This document shows, piece after piece, positions 1-8,043 of a stretch of 64,000 nt of DNA. Below the pieces are notes generated by a model. The model searched no databases and was not told where the DNA came from. It was given only the letters and a program-made list of their open reading frames with translations. The DNA is from Coriobacteriia bacterium (GTDB lineage: Bacteria; Actinomycetota; Coriobacteriia; Coriobacteriales; RUG033), in assembly GCA_015655215.1 (NCBI GenBank), contig JAATFL010000017.1, forward strand, positions 1 to 64,000. The letters run 5' to 3'. Each line of letters starts with the position of its first letter. Positions within the stretch are counted from its first letter, which is position 1. The translations under genes and the position numbers were made by a program.

Positions 1-1
1 C

Positions 2-265
2 AAGGCCAAGGAGCTCTATCCCGACATCCACATCACGAGCGGTCTGTCGAACATCTCGTTCGGCCTGCCGGTGCGCAAGGTCATCAACATGGCGTTTCTG
101 GCCCTCGCGATGGACGCGGGCATGGACAGCGCCATCGTCGACCCCCTCAACCGCGACTTCATGGGCGTCATCTTCGCCTCCGACGCACTCATCGGCAACG
201 ACGAGTACTGCGAGGAGTACCTGGACGCCTATCGCAACAACATCTTCGGCCCCGTGAAGGCGTAG
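2..265 (+). CDS. Pterin-binding methyltetrahydrofolate:corrinoid methyltransferase, 3' part
   Basis: Only the last 87 codons are present; the gene enters from the left edge in frame 2 and ends at TAG. The segment GLSNISFGLP followed by an Ala/Met-rich helix, DPLNRD and an EYLDAYRNN tail is typical of the dihydropteroate-synthase-like TIM barrel of methyltetrahydrofolate methyltransferases (AcsE/MtgA/MetH pterin domain). Such enzymes move a methyl group between methyl-H4folate and a corrinoid protein in one-carbon metabolism or the Wood-Ljungdahl branch. Which subtype cannot be told without the N-terminus and upstream genes. A perfect hairpin follows 33 nt after the stop, so this gene probably ends a transcript. 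Confidence 0.75.
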   Translation, partial: KAKELYPDIHITSGLSNISFGLPVRKVINMAFLALAMDAGMDSAIVDPLNRDFMGVIFASDALIGNDEYCEEYLDAYRNNIFGPVKA

Positions 266-297
266 GAGCTAGAATTAATCCATCGATAGGTCATGCC

Positions 298-335
298 GAC
301 CCCTCCTCGTCATCTCGATTCGACGAGGAGGGGTC
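298..335 (+). terminator. Strong hairpin after the methyltransferase gene
   Basis: A perfect 14-bp inverted repeat (gacccctcctcgtc / gacgaggaggggtc) with a 10-nt loop lies just after the first gene's stop. No clear T-run follows on the plus strand, so it may act as a bidirectional or factor-assisted terminator between this gene and the convergent dehydrogenase. Confidence 0.7.
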
Positions 336-409
336 GTGCTGTGAGGGGATGCCCATCGACGATGCCCCCGTTGTCGTATATACCTTCTCCGGTGCGTGCG
401 TGCCGGTCT

Positions 410-1420
410 TCATGAGGGATTGCCCACGTACCGACCTGGGTTGACCACCCGCACCGGTTCCTCGCCCCGTGAAAGCCTCTCGACGTTCTCCCAGACCATG
501 CGGTAGGCCCGGCGGAACATGTTTGTCGTCACCCCACCGATGTGAGGCGAGAAGAGCACCTTGTCTCGCACGTCAGCGGGGAGATCGACCAGGGGATTGT
601 TCGCCGTGACGGGCTCGGGGTAAACCGTATCGAAGGCGGCACCGGCGATGGTACCGTCGACAAGCGCTTGTCGACAGGCTTCGTTGTCGACGATCTCTCC
701 GCGTGCGGTGTTGATGAGATAGGCCGTAGGTTTCATCTTTGCAAGGAATCCGGCATCGACCATACCGATCGTCGTTGACGTCGCGGGCGTGTGGATGCTC
801 ACGTAGTCGCACGTTGCGACCAGGTCATCGAGTGGCAGATAACTGACGTGAAGACGTTCCTCGTCCTCGCTCGATAGCGGGGTGCGCTTGGTATAGAACA
901 CCGTTGCGTCGAATGCGGAGAGTCGTCTGGCAACCTGTTGCGCAATGTCGCCAAAGCCCACGAGGCCCACTTTGGAGCCGGACAGCTCGTCGATACCCCT
1001 CACCATGAGATCCTCCTTCATCTTTATCTGCTTGCCTTGGCGTACCGCCTCGTCTCCGGCGCGGACATGCTTCTGCAATCCCAGCATGAGGAGGAGGGTC
1101 TGTTCTGCGACGGCTATGGCATTCGCTCCCTTGCAGTTGCAAACGAAGATGCCATGTCGTGAGGCGGCCTCGATATCTATCGCGTTGAAGGCGACACCTT
1201 CGGAATGAATCATCTTGAGATGGGGGAGCCTGGCGATAAGGTTTGCCGAAATCCCCGAGATGGCATCGACCAGGATGATATCGGCATCAGGGGCCGCCGC
1301 GACGATCTCGTCGTCGCCCGCGCCACGTTCGACGACGGTGACGTCGGTATCGTGAACGATTGGCAGGTCGGGCGTATAGAGCTCGGCGCGGGCTCTGCTT
1401 CCGATGATGAGCAGGTTCAT
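410..1420 (-). CDS. D-2-hydroxyacid dehydrogenase, NAD(P)-dependent
   Basis: A 336-residue member of the D-isomer-specific 2-hydroxyacid dehydrogenase family, which interconverts 2-keto acids and D-2-hydroxy acids with NAD(P)H. The nucleotide-binding motif GLVGFGDIAQQVARRL and the three active-site elements are visible: Arg in NTARGEIVDN, Glu in YPEP and His in SPHIGG. I moved the start from the track's upstream Met to the ATG at 1420 (MNLLIIGSR) because GGAG lies at a proper distance and the extra N-terminus has no family character. The gene is divergent from a MarR regulator, with two short inverted repeats in the shared upstream region, so MarR control is plausible. Exact substrate unknown. 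Confidence 0.88.
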   Translation of the reverse strand: MNLLIIGSRARAELYTPDLPIVHDTDVTVVERGAGDDEIVAAAPDADIILVDAISGISANLIARLPHLKMIHSEGVAFNAIDIEAASRHGIFVCNCKGANAIAVAEQTLLLMLGLQKHVRAGDEAVRQGKQIKMKEDLMVRGIDELSGSKVGLVGFGDIAQQVARRLSAFDATVFYTKRTPLSSEDEERLHVSYLPLDDLVATCDYVSIHTPATSTTIGMVDAGFLAKMKPTAYLINTARGEIVDNEACRQALVDGTIAGAAFDTVYPEPVTANNPLVDLPADVRDKVLFSPHIGGVTTNMFRRAYRMVWENVERLSRGEEPVRVVNPGRYVGNPS

Positions 1421-1632
1421 CTGATATCTCCATTTCTCGTGGACACGGAGGACCATCGGGGCATGCTGAATGTATGCTCGATGAAAGTATAGCCTTGGCA
1501 TCGAGATGGCAGCGGTGGCGTGGGGTATGTTCTCCGCGCGCCCGGACGGGCAGTCGCTTCTGTCGAGGGATGCTCAGAGGGTATTCTGACATCGCTGGAG
1601 GATCAATTGTCGGGTACATACCTAAGGTGACA

Positions 1633-1697
1633 CGTTATCGTAACGGTAAACCATGCAATCCAGTTTTTGAAGTAGTATGAAGAACCGGTACGATACC
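1633..1697. promoter_or_regulatory. Pair of short inverted repeats between dehydrogenase and marR
   Basis: The divergent region (1421-1808, otherwise without a gene) holds CGTTA-tcg-TAACG at 1633-1645 and GGTA-cga-TACC at 1687-1697. Both have a 3-nt centre; their centres are about 53 bp apart. Position between a MarR-like regulator and its divergent neighbour suggests operator sites. Short repeats can occur by chance, hence moderate-low confidence. Confidence 0.35.
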
Positions 1698-1808
1698 ATT
1701 GCCTTGTGGTGGTAGTCCCTCTGCAAAGTCATACGCCCGTTCCCCTCGTAGACAAAATGCGACGAGATCACCATCATGAGCATATTGCCGATACCAACAA
1801 GGAGCTAT

Positions 1809-2228
1809 ATGGATATGACACAGACAAGAGCCGTTTCGCTGTTCTGTCGACTCGCAGCAAATAGGAAGACATCCCTGCCGATCAGACCGAGCGAGATGTT
1901 GCTGCTGAGCTATATCTGCAGCTCGAACATTCACGTCACCCCCGTGATGGCTGCAGCCAATTTCTACGTGACCAAGGCGAACATCACGGCGCTTGCAAAA
2001 CTGCTCGTGAAGGACGGATACATCGAGAAGGTACCGTCAGATACGGACCGGCGTAGCTATTATCTGACACCAACGCCGAAGGCGTACGAGTTGATCAAGG
2101 AGCATGAGCACGACCCTGAATCGATCGAGCAGTTTCTCAAGAGCAAGATGGGGAAGGACTTCGATGCACTGGTTGGTCTTCTCGATACGGCGAACGCGAT
2201 TCTCATCGCAGACATGAAAGCGAAGTAG
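1809..2228 (+). CDS. MarR-like winged-helix transcriptional regulator
   Basis: About 139 residues. The pattern of a helical start, a recognition helix region (PVMAAANFYVTKANITALAKLLVKDG) and a wing with DRRSYYLTPT is the MarR winged-helix signature, in which DxRxxxLxLT forms the wing. MarR dimers usually repress divergent or adjacent genes and release on binding a small acid or phenolic ligand. The ATG at 1809 follows AAGGAG closely; an upstream in-frame ATG at 1776 lacks a clear ribosome site. The divergent dehydrogenase is the obvious target candidate. Some divergence from standard MarR length at the N-terminus. Confidence 0.75.
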   Translation: MDMTQTRAVSLFCRLAANRKTSLPIRPSEMLLLSYICSSNIHVTPVMAAANFYVTKANITALAKLLVKDGYIEKVPSDTDRRSYYLTPTPKAYELIKEHEHDPESIEQFLKSKMGKDFDALVGLLDTANAILIADMKAK

Positions 2229-2413
2229 CGAGCACGCGATCCGCGCGGCAGCCATCGGACGAGGCAATGCCATGGGTAGTATGCTCTCGTCGAACGCGGA
2301 TACGTTCAAGGTGGCTTCCGGGGCGCACGTCAGTACGACATGAGGTCGTGGGGCATCCTGTGCGCGTCACTGTCCGTCGTCCTGCATACCATGCCCTCTT
2401 CGGTGTCTCCTCC

Positions 2414-2650
2414 TCACTGGTTTCGAGGGGCCTTGGGAGTGCCGGGGGCACCGGGCATACCGGGGGCCTTGGGGGCTCCAGGAGCTCCGGGGGCTTTGGG
2501 AGCCCCTGGAGCTCCTGGCATACCGGACATTGCGGCTCCAGCCGGCAACTCTGCACCGCACGCCTTGCAGACCGTCGCGGTTGGCTCGTTCTCGGCACCG
2601 CACGTGGCACACTTCTTGTTGAGTTCTATGGCAGCAGGTCTAAAGCACAT
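2414..2650 (-). CDS. Small zinc-ribbon protein with collagen-like Gly-Ala-Pro tail
   Basis: A short protein (78 residues from the ATG at 2650; 86 from the ATG at 2674) with a treble-clef/zinc-ribbon pair CATCG...CKACG near the N-terminus, followed by a low-complexity Gly-X-Y-like tail of GAP, KAP and GMP triplets up to the stop. No membrane segment. Internal ATG 2650 has GGAAGG upstream at workable distance and is preferred. The zinc ribbon resembles the zinc_ribbon_2 type found at the ends of many bacterial membrane or regulatory proteins, but here the partner domain is replaced by collagen-like repeats. Function unknown. Codon pattern and an intact frame through the repeats argue that it is real. 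Confidence 0.6.
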   Translation of the reverse strand: MCFRPAAIELNKKCATCGAENEPTATVCKACGAELPAGAAMSGMPGAPGAPKAPGAPGAPKAPGMPGAPGTPKAPRNQ

Positions 2651-2898
2651 ACCAGTTTGTCCTTCCCATTCCAAGCTCTCGGGTTATCCGGCTATCACCA
2701 AATCGGTGAACAACTGCTCGTTGTGGATATCATCTTAGGAGAGACCACGTAGCGACGAATCCCACATGACTTGCTAAATCTTCCGATCTTGGCCATAAAC
2801 CTAGTACTTGCGGTCTTAATTATGGCGTGGGCGAGATGAGATTTGTTCGATAGCCTGTGTGCCGTTTGTAAAAACATTCAAATGACAAGCTATATTAG

Positions 2899-2927
2899 TT
2901 GAAATATACATCTATAAGACATACTCT
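2899..2927 (+). promoter_or_regulatory. Candidate promoter of the arsS operon
   Basis: TTGAAA, 17 nt, TACTCT sits in an AT-rich stretch about 95 nt before the first gene of the ArsS pair. The rest of 2675-3021 shows no gene. Confidence 0.4.
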
Positions 2928-3021
2928 ACTAATACCGTGAATAGCAACGTGCGGAATGGCTATCGAATGGCCACGTTATACCGGGCACGACCCGATGACC
3001 TATCAAGAAGGAGGAACAGCC

Positions 3022-3354
3022 ATGAAGACGTATTACAACCCGGATGACCTTGAGCGCTTCGGTACGGTTGGCGAAGAAGCCCCTGAGCTTTGGAGGGGCT
3101 TCCTTGGTTGGTACGGCCCCGCCACGGAGGGTGGATCCCTTTCGAAGCGTGAGAAGTCACTTGTCGCGCTCGGCGTCGCAGCTGCCGTGCAATGTCCGTA
3201 TTGCATCGACTCATATACGCGCTCGTGTCTGGAGCAGGGAATCACCGAGGGGGAGATGACCGAGGCCTTCCATGTCGCGGCGGCAATCCGCGGGGGAGCA
3301 ACGCTCGCTCACGCGCTACAGATGAAGAACGTCGTCACCGAGTTGGGAATGTAA
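3022..3354 (+). CDS. Carboxymuconolactone decarboxylase family protein (ArsS-associated peroxidase-like)
   Basis: 110 residues of the AhpD/CMD fold. The motif CPYCIDSYTRSCLEQGITEGEMTEA contains the CxxC redox pair, followed by a helix with GGATLAHAL typical of alkylhydroperoxidase-like proteins. Genes of this type commonly sit next to arsS and are named arsenosugar biosynthesis-associated peroxidase-like proteins. The start at 3022 has a strong AAGGAGG; the longer frame upstream is not needed. It stops 28 nt before the arsS start used here, so the two are one transcript. Probable role: thiol/peroxide chemistry supporting ArsS or its substrate; inferred from context only. Confidence 0.85.
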   Translation: MKTYYNPDDLERFGTVGEEAPELWRGFLGWYGPATEGGSLSKREKSLVALGVAAAVQCPYCIDSYTRSCLEQGITEGEMTEAFHVAAAIRGGATLAHALQMKNVVTELGM

Positions 3355-3382
3355 GATGGACGCGACAAGGGAGGAGACCTCG

Positions 3383-4441
3383 ATGGCGTCGTGCGTGCCC
3401 TCCTTCCCAGCCACGATGGCACCCATGGTCAAACCCTCTTCGGTGTCGACCACGTCTGCTCTCGGCGGGGATGTCCTTGAGGATATGGGGATCGAGCCGT
3501 TCGCCCGACGCTTGGCGGGAAGACCGGAAGCGCATGCGCTCTCTAATCCGCAGGTGATGCAGGCCAACATCGGCCTCAAATGCAATCTCGGCTGCGGTCA
3601 TTGCCATCTTTCCGCTGGTCCCAACCGTACCGAGGAGATGACCCGAGACACGATGCAGGATTGCCTCACGGTCATCGCCGAGCAGCGTATGGTGACCCTC
3701 GACATCACCGGCGGCGCACCCGAGATGAACCCCGAGGTCGCTTGGTTCATCAAGGAGGGCTCTCGGATCGCGCACGTCATGGTCCGCACCAACCTCGTCG
3801 TGCTCGAGGATCCGGCATACGCCTACCTCGCCGAGCTCTACGCGAACTGCGGTGTCCAGGTGGTGTGCTCGCTGCCCTCGTATGACCGGCACCTGACCGG
3901 GCGACAACGTGGTCCAAGCGTGTTCGACGCGAGCATTCGCGTGCTCAGGCGGCTTAACGATCTGGGATATGGCAAAGGGGGCGGGCTCGAACTCGACGTG
4001 GTGCATAATCCGGTGGGCGCCTTTCTGCCCGGCGCGCAGACGGACATCGAGGCGACGTATCGGCGCAAGCTCCTCGACCCCCATGGAATCGTCTTCGACA
4101 AGCTCTTCGCGATAGCCAACAACCCATTGGGGCGTTATCGGGACTTCCTAGAGAGGAGCGGCAATCTCCAGGGCTACATGCACCGCCTCGAGGGAGCCTT
4201 CAATCCCGACACCCTTTCCAACATGATGTGTCGCAACCAGGTTTCCGTCTCATGGGATGGGCGTTTGTTCGACTGTGATTTCAACCAGGTGCTGGATGCC
4301 CCTGCCAACCTCCCTCTCCATATAGGTGATGTGGCTGGGGGATCCCCGGGGTCCGTGGGGAGCAGGGCCATCGTCTTCGGGAATCACTGCTATGCGTGCT
4401 GCGCCGGAGCCGGATCGAGTTGCGCGGGTGCACTCACGTAG
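3383..4441 (+). CDS. arsS: Radical SAM protein ArsS family
   Basis: About 352 residues. A radical-SAM cluster motif CNLGCGHCH (CxxxCxxC) lies near residue 72, and the C-terminus carries the DUF3641-type cysteine motif ending CYACCAGAGSSCAG, the arrangement of ArsS. ArsS builds 5-deoxy-5-dimethylarsinoyl-adenosine in arsenosugar synthesis in cyanobacteria; in anaerobes without other ars genes the substrate may differ. The ATG at 3383 is preferred over 3356 because GGGAGGAG lies 6 nt before it. Co-transcribed with the CMD-family gene upstream; an amidohydrolase of the MTA/SAH deaminase class follows at 4511, which could handle the nucleoside by-product, though that link is inference. Confidence 0.85.
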   Translation: MASCVPSFPATMAPMVKPSSVSTTSALGGDVLEDMGIEPFARRLAGRPEAHALSNPQVMQANIGLKCNLGCGHCHLSAGPNRTEEMTRDTMQDCLTVIAEQRMVTLDITGGAPEMNPEVAWFIKEGSRIAHVMVRTNLVVLEDPAYAYLAELYANCGVQVVCSLPSYDRHLTGRQRGPSVFDASIRVLRRLNDLGYGKGGGLELDVVHNPVGAFLPGAQTDIEATYRRKLLDPHGIVFDKLFAIANNPLGRYRDFLERSGNLQGYMHRLEGAFNPDTLSNMMCRNQVSVSWDGRLFDCDFNQVLDAPANLPLHIGDVAGGSPGSVGSRAIVFGNHCYACCAGAGSSCAGALT

Positions 4442-4510
4442 ACCAGGCACCGTGTTCGAACTTGTGCATCCGCTGCGTACCCAACGGATCATCGAAGCGA
4501 AAGGTGCCGC

Positions 4511-5809
4511 ATGCTCTTCTCGGATATCGCCATCATCGATGAGCACCTCGACTATCGTGAGCATCGCTATGTGGGGGTACTTGGCAACAGGATCGCCTAT
4601 GTGGGGGAGAAGCCTCCTGCAAACCCGACGGCATACGGCGAGGTGTATCCCGGTGCCCGCCATCTCCTCATGCCCGGCATGGTCAACGCGCACACCCACG
4701 TGCCCATGCAGGCGTTGCGGGGATGGGCGGAGAACCTTCCCCTGCAACGATGGCTCACCGAGCGCATCTACCCCTTCGAGGCCCAGCTCGATGACCAGAT
4801 CGCCTACCAGGGCACGTTGCTCGCCACCGCGGAGATGCTCAGGTTCGGGACGACGTCGTTCTCGGATATGTACATCTGGGACGACGCACGTCTCAGGGCG
4901 CTCGGTGAATCGGGAATGCGTGCCAACCTCTGCCACGGCATCGTCTCGTTCGATGCCGACGCGGCATATCGCGATATGCCCGATTACCGAGACAACGTGC
5001 ATCTCGTCCATGACTTCCAGGGAGCGTTCGACGGTCGCTGTCGCATTGACCTGTGCGTCCATGCCGAGTACAGCAACACCCCAGAAGTCATCCGCGAGGT
5101 CGCCATCCATGCCAAGGAGCTGGGCACGCGACTCCATATCCACCTTTCGGAGACGCGCGCCGAGCACGAGGGATGCAAGGAGCGCCACGGTGGCCTCACC
5201 CCCGCCGGCTTCCTCGAGACCCTGGGCGTGTTCGACGTTCCCGTGCTCGCGGCCCACTGCGTCTGGCTCGAACCGCATGATCGCGACATCCTCGCCAAGC
5301 GCAGCGCGACCGCCGTCGCCACCCCGGTGAGCAATCTCAAGCTTGCGAGTGGCATCGCCAACATGCCGGCCCTGATCGACGTCGGCGTCAACGTCGCCCT
5401 TGGTACCGATAGCGTCGCAAGCAACAACAACCTCAACCTTTGGAAGGAAATGGCGCTCTTCGGCATGATCTATCGAGGCACCCAGCTCGACCCCACGCTC
5501 ATCACGCCCCGGCAGGCACTGTTCGCTGCGACACGTGCCGGCGCCATCGCACAGGGTCGTGACGACGCCGGGCTTATCCGAGAGGGCTATCTGGCCGATG
5601 TGGAGGTGGTCGACATCGACCGGCCTTGGATGGAGCCGTCCGTGAATCCCCTGGCCAACCTGGTCTTCTCGGCACAGGGGAGCGACGTGGTGCTCACGAT
5701 GGTGGATGGGCGCGTGCTCTACCGAGAGGGGGATTACACCACCATCGATGTCGAGCGGGTCCAACACGAGGTGGCCCGTCTGACGCGGGGTATCGTCGCA
5801 AGGCTATGA
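4511..5809 (+). CDS. mtaD: 5-methylthioadenosine/S-adenosylhomocysteine deaminase-type amidohydrolase
   Basis: 432 residues, the family's usual length. Metal and substrate motifs are in order: NAHTHVPM (HxH), HAEYSN, HIHLSE, AAHCVWL and GTDSVASNNNLNL, matching the MtaD/SsnA/TrzN amidohydrolase branch. MtaD deaminates MTA, SAH or 5'-deoxyadenosine to the inosyl form, recycling by-products of methylation and radical-SAM reactions. It starts 69 nt after arsS on the same strand, with AAAGGTG before the ATG. The neighbouring radical-SAM gene makes a 5'-deoxyadenosine salvage role attractive. Substrate within the group is not resolved by sequence reading. Confidence 0.85.
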   Translation: MLFSDIAIIDEHLDYREHRYVGVLGNRIAYVGEKPPANPTAYGEVYPGARHLLMPGMVNAHTHVPMQALRGWAENLPLQRWLTERIYPFEAQLDDQIAYQGTLLATAEMLRFGTTSFSDMYIWDDARLRALGESGMRANLCHGIVSFDADAAYRDMPDYRDNVHLVHDFQGAFDGRCRIDLCVHAEYSNTPEVIREVAIHAKELGTRLHIHLSETRAEHEGCKERHGGLTPAGFLETLGVFDVPVLAAHCVWLEPHDRDILAKRSATAVATPVSNLKLASGIANMPALIDVGVNVALGTDSVASNNNLNLWKEMALFGMIYRGTQLDPTLITPRQALFAATRAGAIAQGRDDAGLIREGYLADVEVVDIDRPWMEPSVNPLANLVFSAQGSDVVLTMVDGRVLYREGDYTTIDVERVQHEVARLTRGIVARL

Positions 5810-5969
5810 GCCTTGCGAGATAGCGGTGCTTTCCCGATGCGCCGCTGGGAGTTGCTTACCCGCCGCCATGGGAGCCGTCTCTCATTCGGGCTTGCCAAGA
5901 GGCGAGGTCATGGGTACCATTGCTTCTGCATTCGGCGCCGGTTGCACGATGTGCCCAGGTATCAGGTTC

Positions 5970-6044
5970 GGGCGATTAGCTCAGGGGGAGAGCGCTTCCT
6001 TCACACGGAAGAGGTCACTGGTTCGAAACCAGTATCGCCCACCA
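5970..6044 (+). tRNA. tRNA-Val (CAC)
   Basis: A full cloverleaf can be read: acceptor gggcgat/atcgccc, D-arm around agctcaggggga, anticodon stem cttcc/ggaag with loop ttcacac giving anticodon CAC, T-arm with gttcgaa, and an encoded 3' acca. 75 nt including CCA. Confidence 0.95.
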
Positions 6045-6059
6045 ATAGAATCTCAGGCG

Positions 6060-6104
6060 GATGGCCGTGTTTCGGGAAACCGGGACCGGCCATCTTCTTC
6101 TTCC
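6060..6104 (+). terminator. Terminator after tRNA-Val
   Basis: gatggccg pairs with cggccatc (8 bp), with an extra pairing gtttc/gaaac inside the loop, followed by the T-rich ttcttcttcc. Confidence 0.6.
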
Positions 6105-6327
6105 GGTCCAATGTAACAACGCGATTCTACCGCTTGAGCACGGGTATGCTGCCCCTACTCTCTCGTCCTGACGATTTGAGTGTGCTAGACTTATTTAGAA
6201 GGATTAGACGGGGAAGTCGTTCCACAGAACGGAGAGGTCCTTTTCGGGGGGACCATCGTTGGTCATACCCATTGGGGGGGGACCTTCTGGAAACGAGCAT
6301 ATCGACTGACGCTTGATTGGGGATTTT

Positions 6328-6597
6328 GTGGACACGGCTGTGAGAAGGTTCTTCGATTCAGGAGGACAACTGACATCTCTTCCTCGGAAATATGCCGTTC
6401 GGTTGTTGGTGCTGGAGGAAATCGCCCGTAGGTTTGACGCAGAGCGCATCTACACGGAAGTCGAAGTCAACGAGACGCTGCGGCCTGTGTCTGAAGACTA
6501 CGTTCTTCTTCGCAGGCTTCTTATAGATTATCGCTTGATGGAGAGAGAACCGGATGGTGGGACGTACTGGATACGCAGGGCACCCACGACGCCATGA
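6328..6597 (+). CDS. DUF2087 domain protein
   Basis: About 89 residues. The sequence LPRKYAVRLLVLEEIARRFDAERIYTE followed by EVNETL, a D and LLRRLLIDYRLMER with a terminal YWIRR is the DUF2087 pattern, a small winged-helix-like domain often found with metal or antibiotic-response genes. There is no good ATG; GTG at 6328 follows ttgggga and is chosen over TTG 6313. The stop overlaps the ATG of the MFS gene (ATGA), so translation is coupled and the two likely work together, perhaps as regulator and exporter. Lower GC than the core genes. Confidence 0.7.
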   Translation: MDTAVRRFFDSGGQLTSLPRKYAVRLLVLEEIARRFDAERIYTEVEVNETLRPVSEDYVLLRRLLIDYRLMEREPDGGTYWIRRAPTTP

Positions 6598-7775
6598 TCC
6601 TACGGAAGAACGTCACCTTCAGAAATCTCGCGATTGCCGATGCCATATCAACCTTGGGGGATTGGTGTTCGTCCATCGTCCTGCCAATCATACTTTACGG
6701 CATTACAAAGGATGTTGCGGCAACGGCCACTCTCATACTATGCCGCTTCCTGCCAGCCCTATTCGCCAATCCGATCCTCAAGAAGTTCCAGGATAAATGC
6801 GTAAACGCCGTCTCGGTAATGCAGTATATGGATATTTTGAGAGCCGTGGTGTTTCTTGGCTTCATCGTCGCAACCGAGCCGTGGCACTTCTACGTCCTGA
6901 CGCTGATCGTCTATACGGGCAGCGCGCTCTCCAAGCCATGCAAGTCATCCTTTATCCGCATCTGCTGTGCCCCGGATGAACTCTCTAGAGCCAACAACAC
7001 GATAGGGTTGATACAGAACTCGTTCATGTTGGTCGGTCCATTGGCCGGGGGTATTCTGTATCAGCTCATGGGACTCAAGGGGGTGGTGGTGTTCAACTCC
7101 TGCACGTTCCTTGCATCATATGTGTTCCTGAGGAGGATCAAGCTCGGTGCCCCCGACGTGGCCGGTGCGCAGTCACGACGCTTCGTCGAGGTCATGAAGA
7201 AATTCTCCAAGATGACTCCGGTGGTTCTTGCCCTCATCGGTACCGACGCGATAAGCGGTGTTGCCTTTGGTGCCCTGAATACCTTGCTGCCAGTTATTGC
7301 ACAGCACGTCTTCGACAATAGCTCGTTTGTCTACGGCCTTCTGATGTCCGCGCTCTCATGTGGCCTGCTTATGGGGAACGTTGTGTTTGGCAGGTTGTCT
7401 CGCGATATGGATATGGCGAGAACCTATATTGGCGCCACGATCGTAGCGATCGTCGGCTTTCTCCTTCTTGGAGTGACCGATAGCCTGTTCGTCATGTTGT
7501 TGTTCCTGGCTCTCGTCGGAACAGCAAACTCAGTCCAGGATCTTTCACTCATCACGAGCATACAGAGAACCTCGACGAGTGATGTGGACATGGCGCTGGT
7601 CTTCTCGATCCATGAAACTCTATCTGCCATCGCGATCGTCGCATCTACGTTGGTCGTAACGTACCTGTTGACCTTGTTGGGCAAACAACTGACCTTCGTC
7701 GCGCTGGCGATGTTTGCTGTCGTCGGGGGATTGGCGATACTCGGATCATGTGCCAGGAGCTTAAGGAACGGCTAG
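6594..7775 (+). CDS. MFS transporter
   Basis: 393 residues with about 10-12 hydrophobic segments spread over the whole length. The N-terminal ISTLGDWCSSIVLPIILYGIT and the later SALSKPCKSSFIRICC region match drug-exporter-like major facilitator proteins of the MefA/MacrolideH+-symporter type (MFS_3 group). It overlaps the DUF2087 gene by four bases. Substrate unknown; macrolide or other drug efflux is the usual annotation of this branch but is not shown here. Located directly downstream of a tRNA and poorer in GC than its neighbours, consistent with acquisition. The intergenic DNA to 8043 shows no gene. Confidence 0.8.
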   Translation: MILRKNVTFRNLAIADAISTLGDWCSSIVLPIILYGITKDVAATATLILCRFLPALFANPILKKFQDKCVNAVSVMQYMDILRAVVFLGFIVATEPWHFYVLTLIVYTGSALSKPCKSSFIRICCAPDELSRANNTIGLIQNSFMLVGPLAGGILYQLMGLKGVVVFNSCTFLASYVFLRRIKLGAPDVAGAQSRRFVEVMKKFSKMTPVVLALIGTDAISGVAFGALNTLLPVIAQHVFDNSSFVYGLLMSALSCGLLMGNVVFGRLSRDMDMARTYIGATIVAIVGFLLLGVTDSLFVMLLFLALVGTANSVQDLSLITSIQRTSTSDVDMALVFSIHETLSAIAIVASTLVVTYLLTLLGKQLTFVALAMFAVVGGLAILGSCARSLRNG

Positions 7776-8043
7776 GTACGGGGTGCCATGCGAATGGTTC
7801 CTCCATTTTTTCCAGGCGGGAATCCGGCGGGTCCGTACCTGGCTTCGGGTGGGCACTGCCAACCTTGGTGTCTTTGCCGAGAATCGACTCGTCGGATAAC
7901 CTCATGCGCCTTCTCTCGGCTATGATGGGAGTTCGCGCTTCTGTCGCGGCATGATGTTCGCCGTGATTCGCACACCGGAGGAATGATGGGTGTGGGCTGC
8001 GATACACGATATCGCTTCACACTTGAGATAGAGGGGTTGGCAC

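Noticed and set aside
4250-5767. 505-codon minus-strand ORF
   Set aside because: Antisense shadow of the amidohydrolase, whose motifs are intact; the translation is His/Val/Glu-rich without domains.
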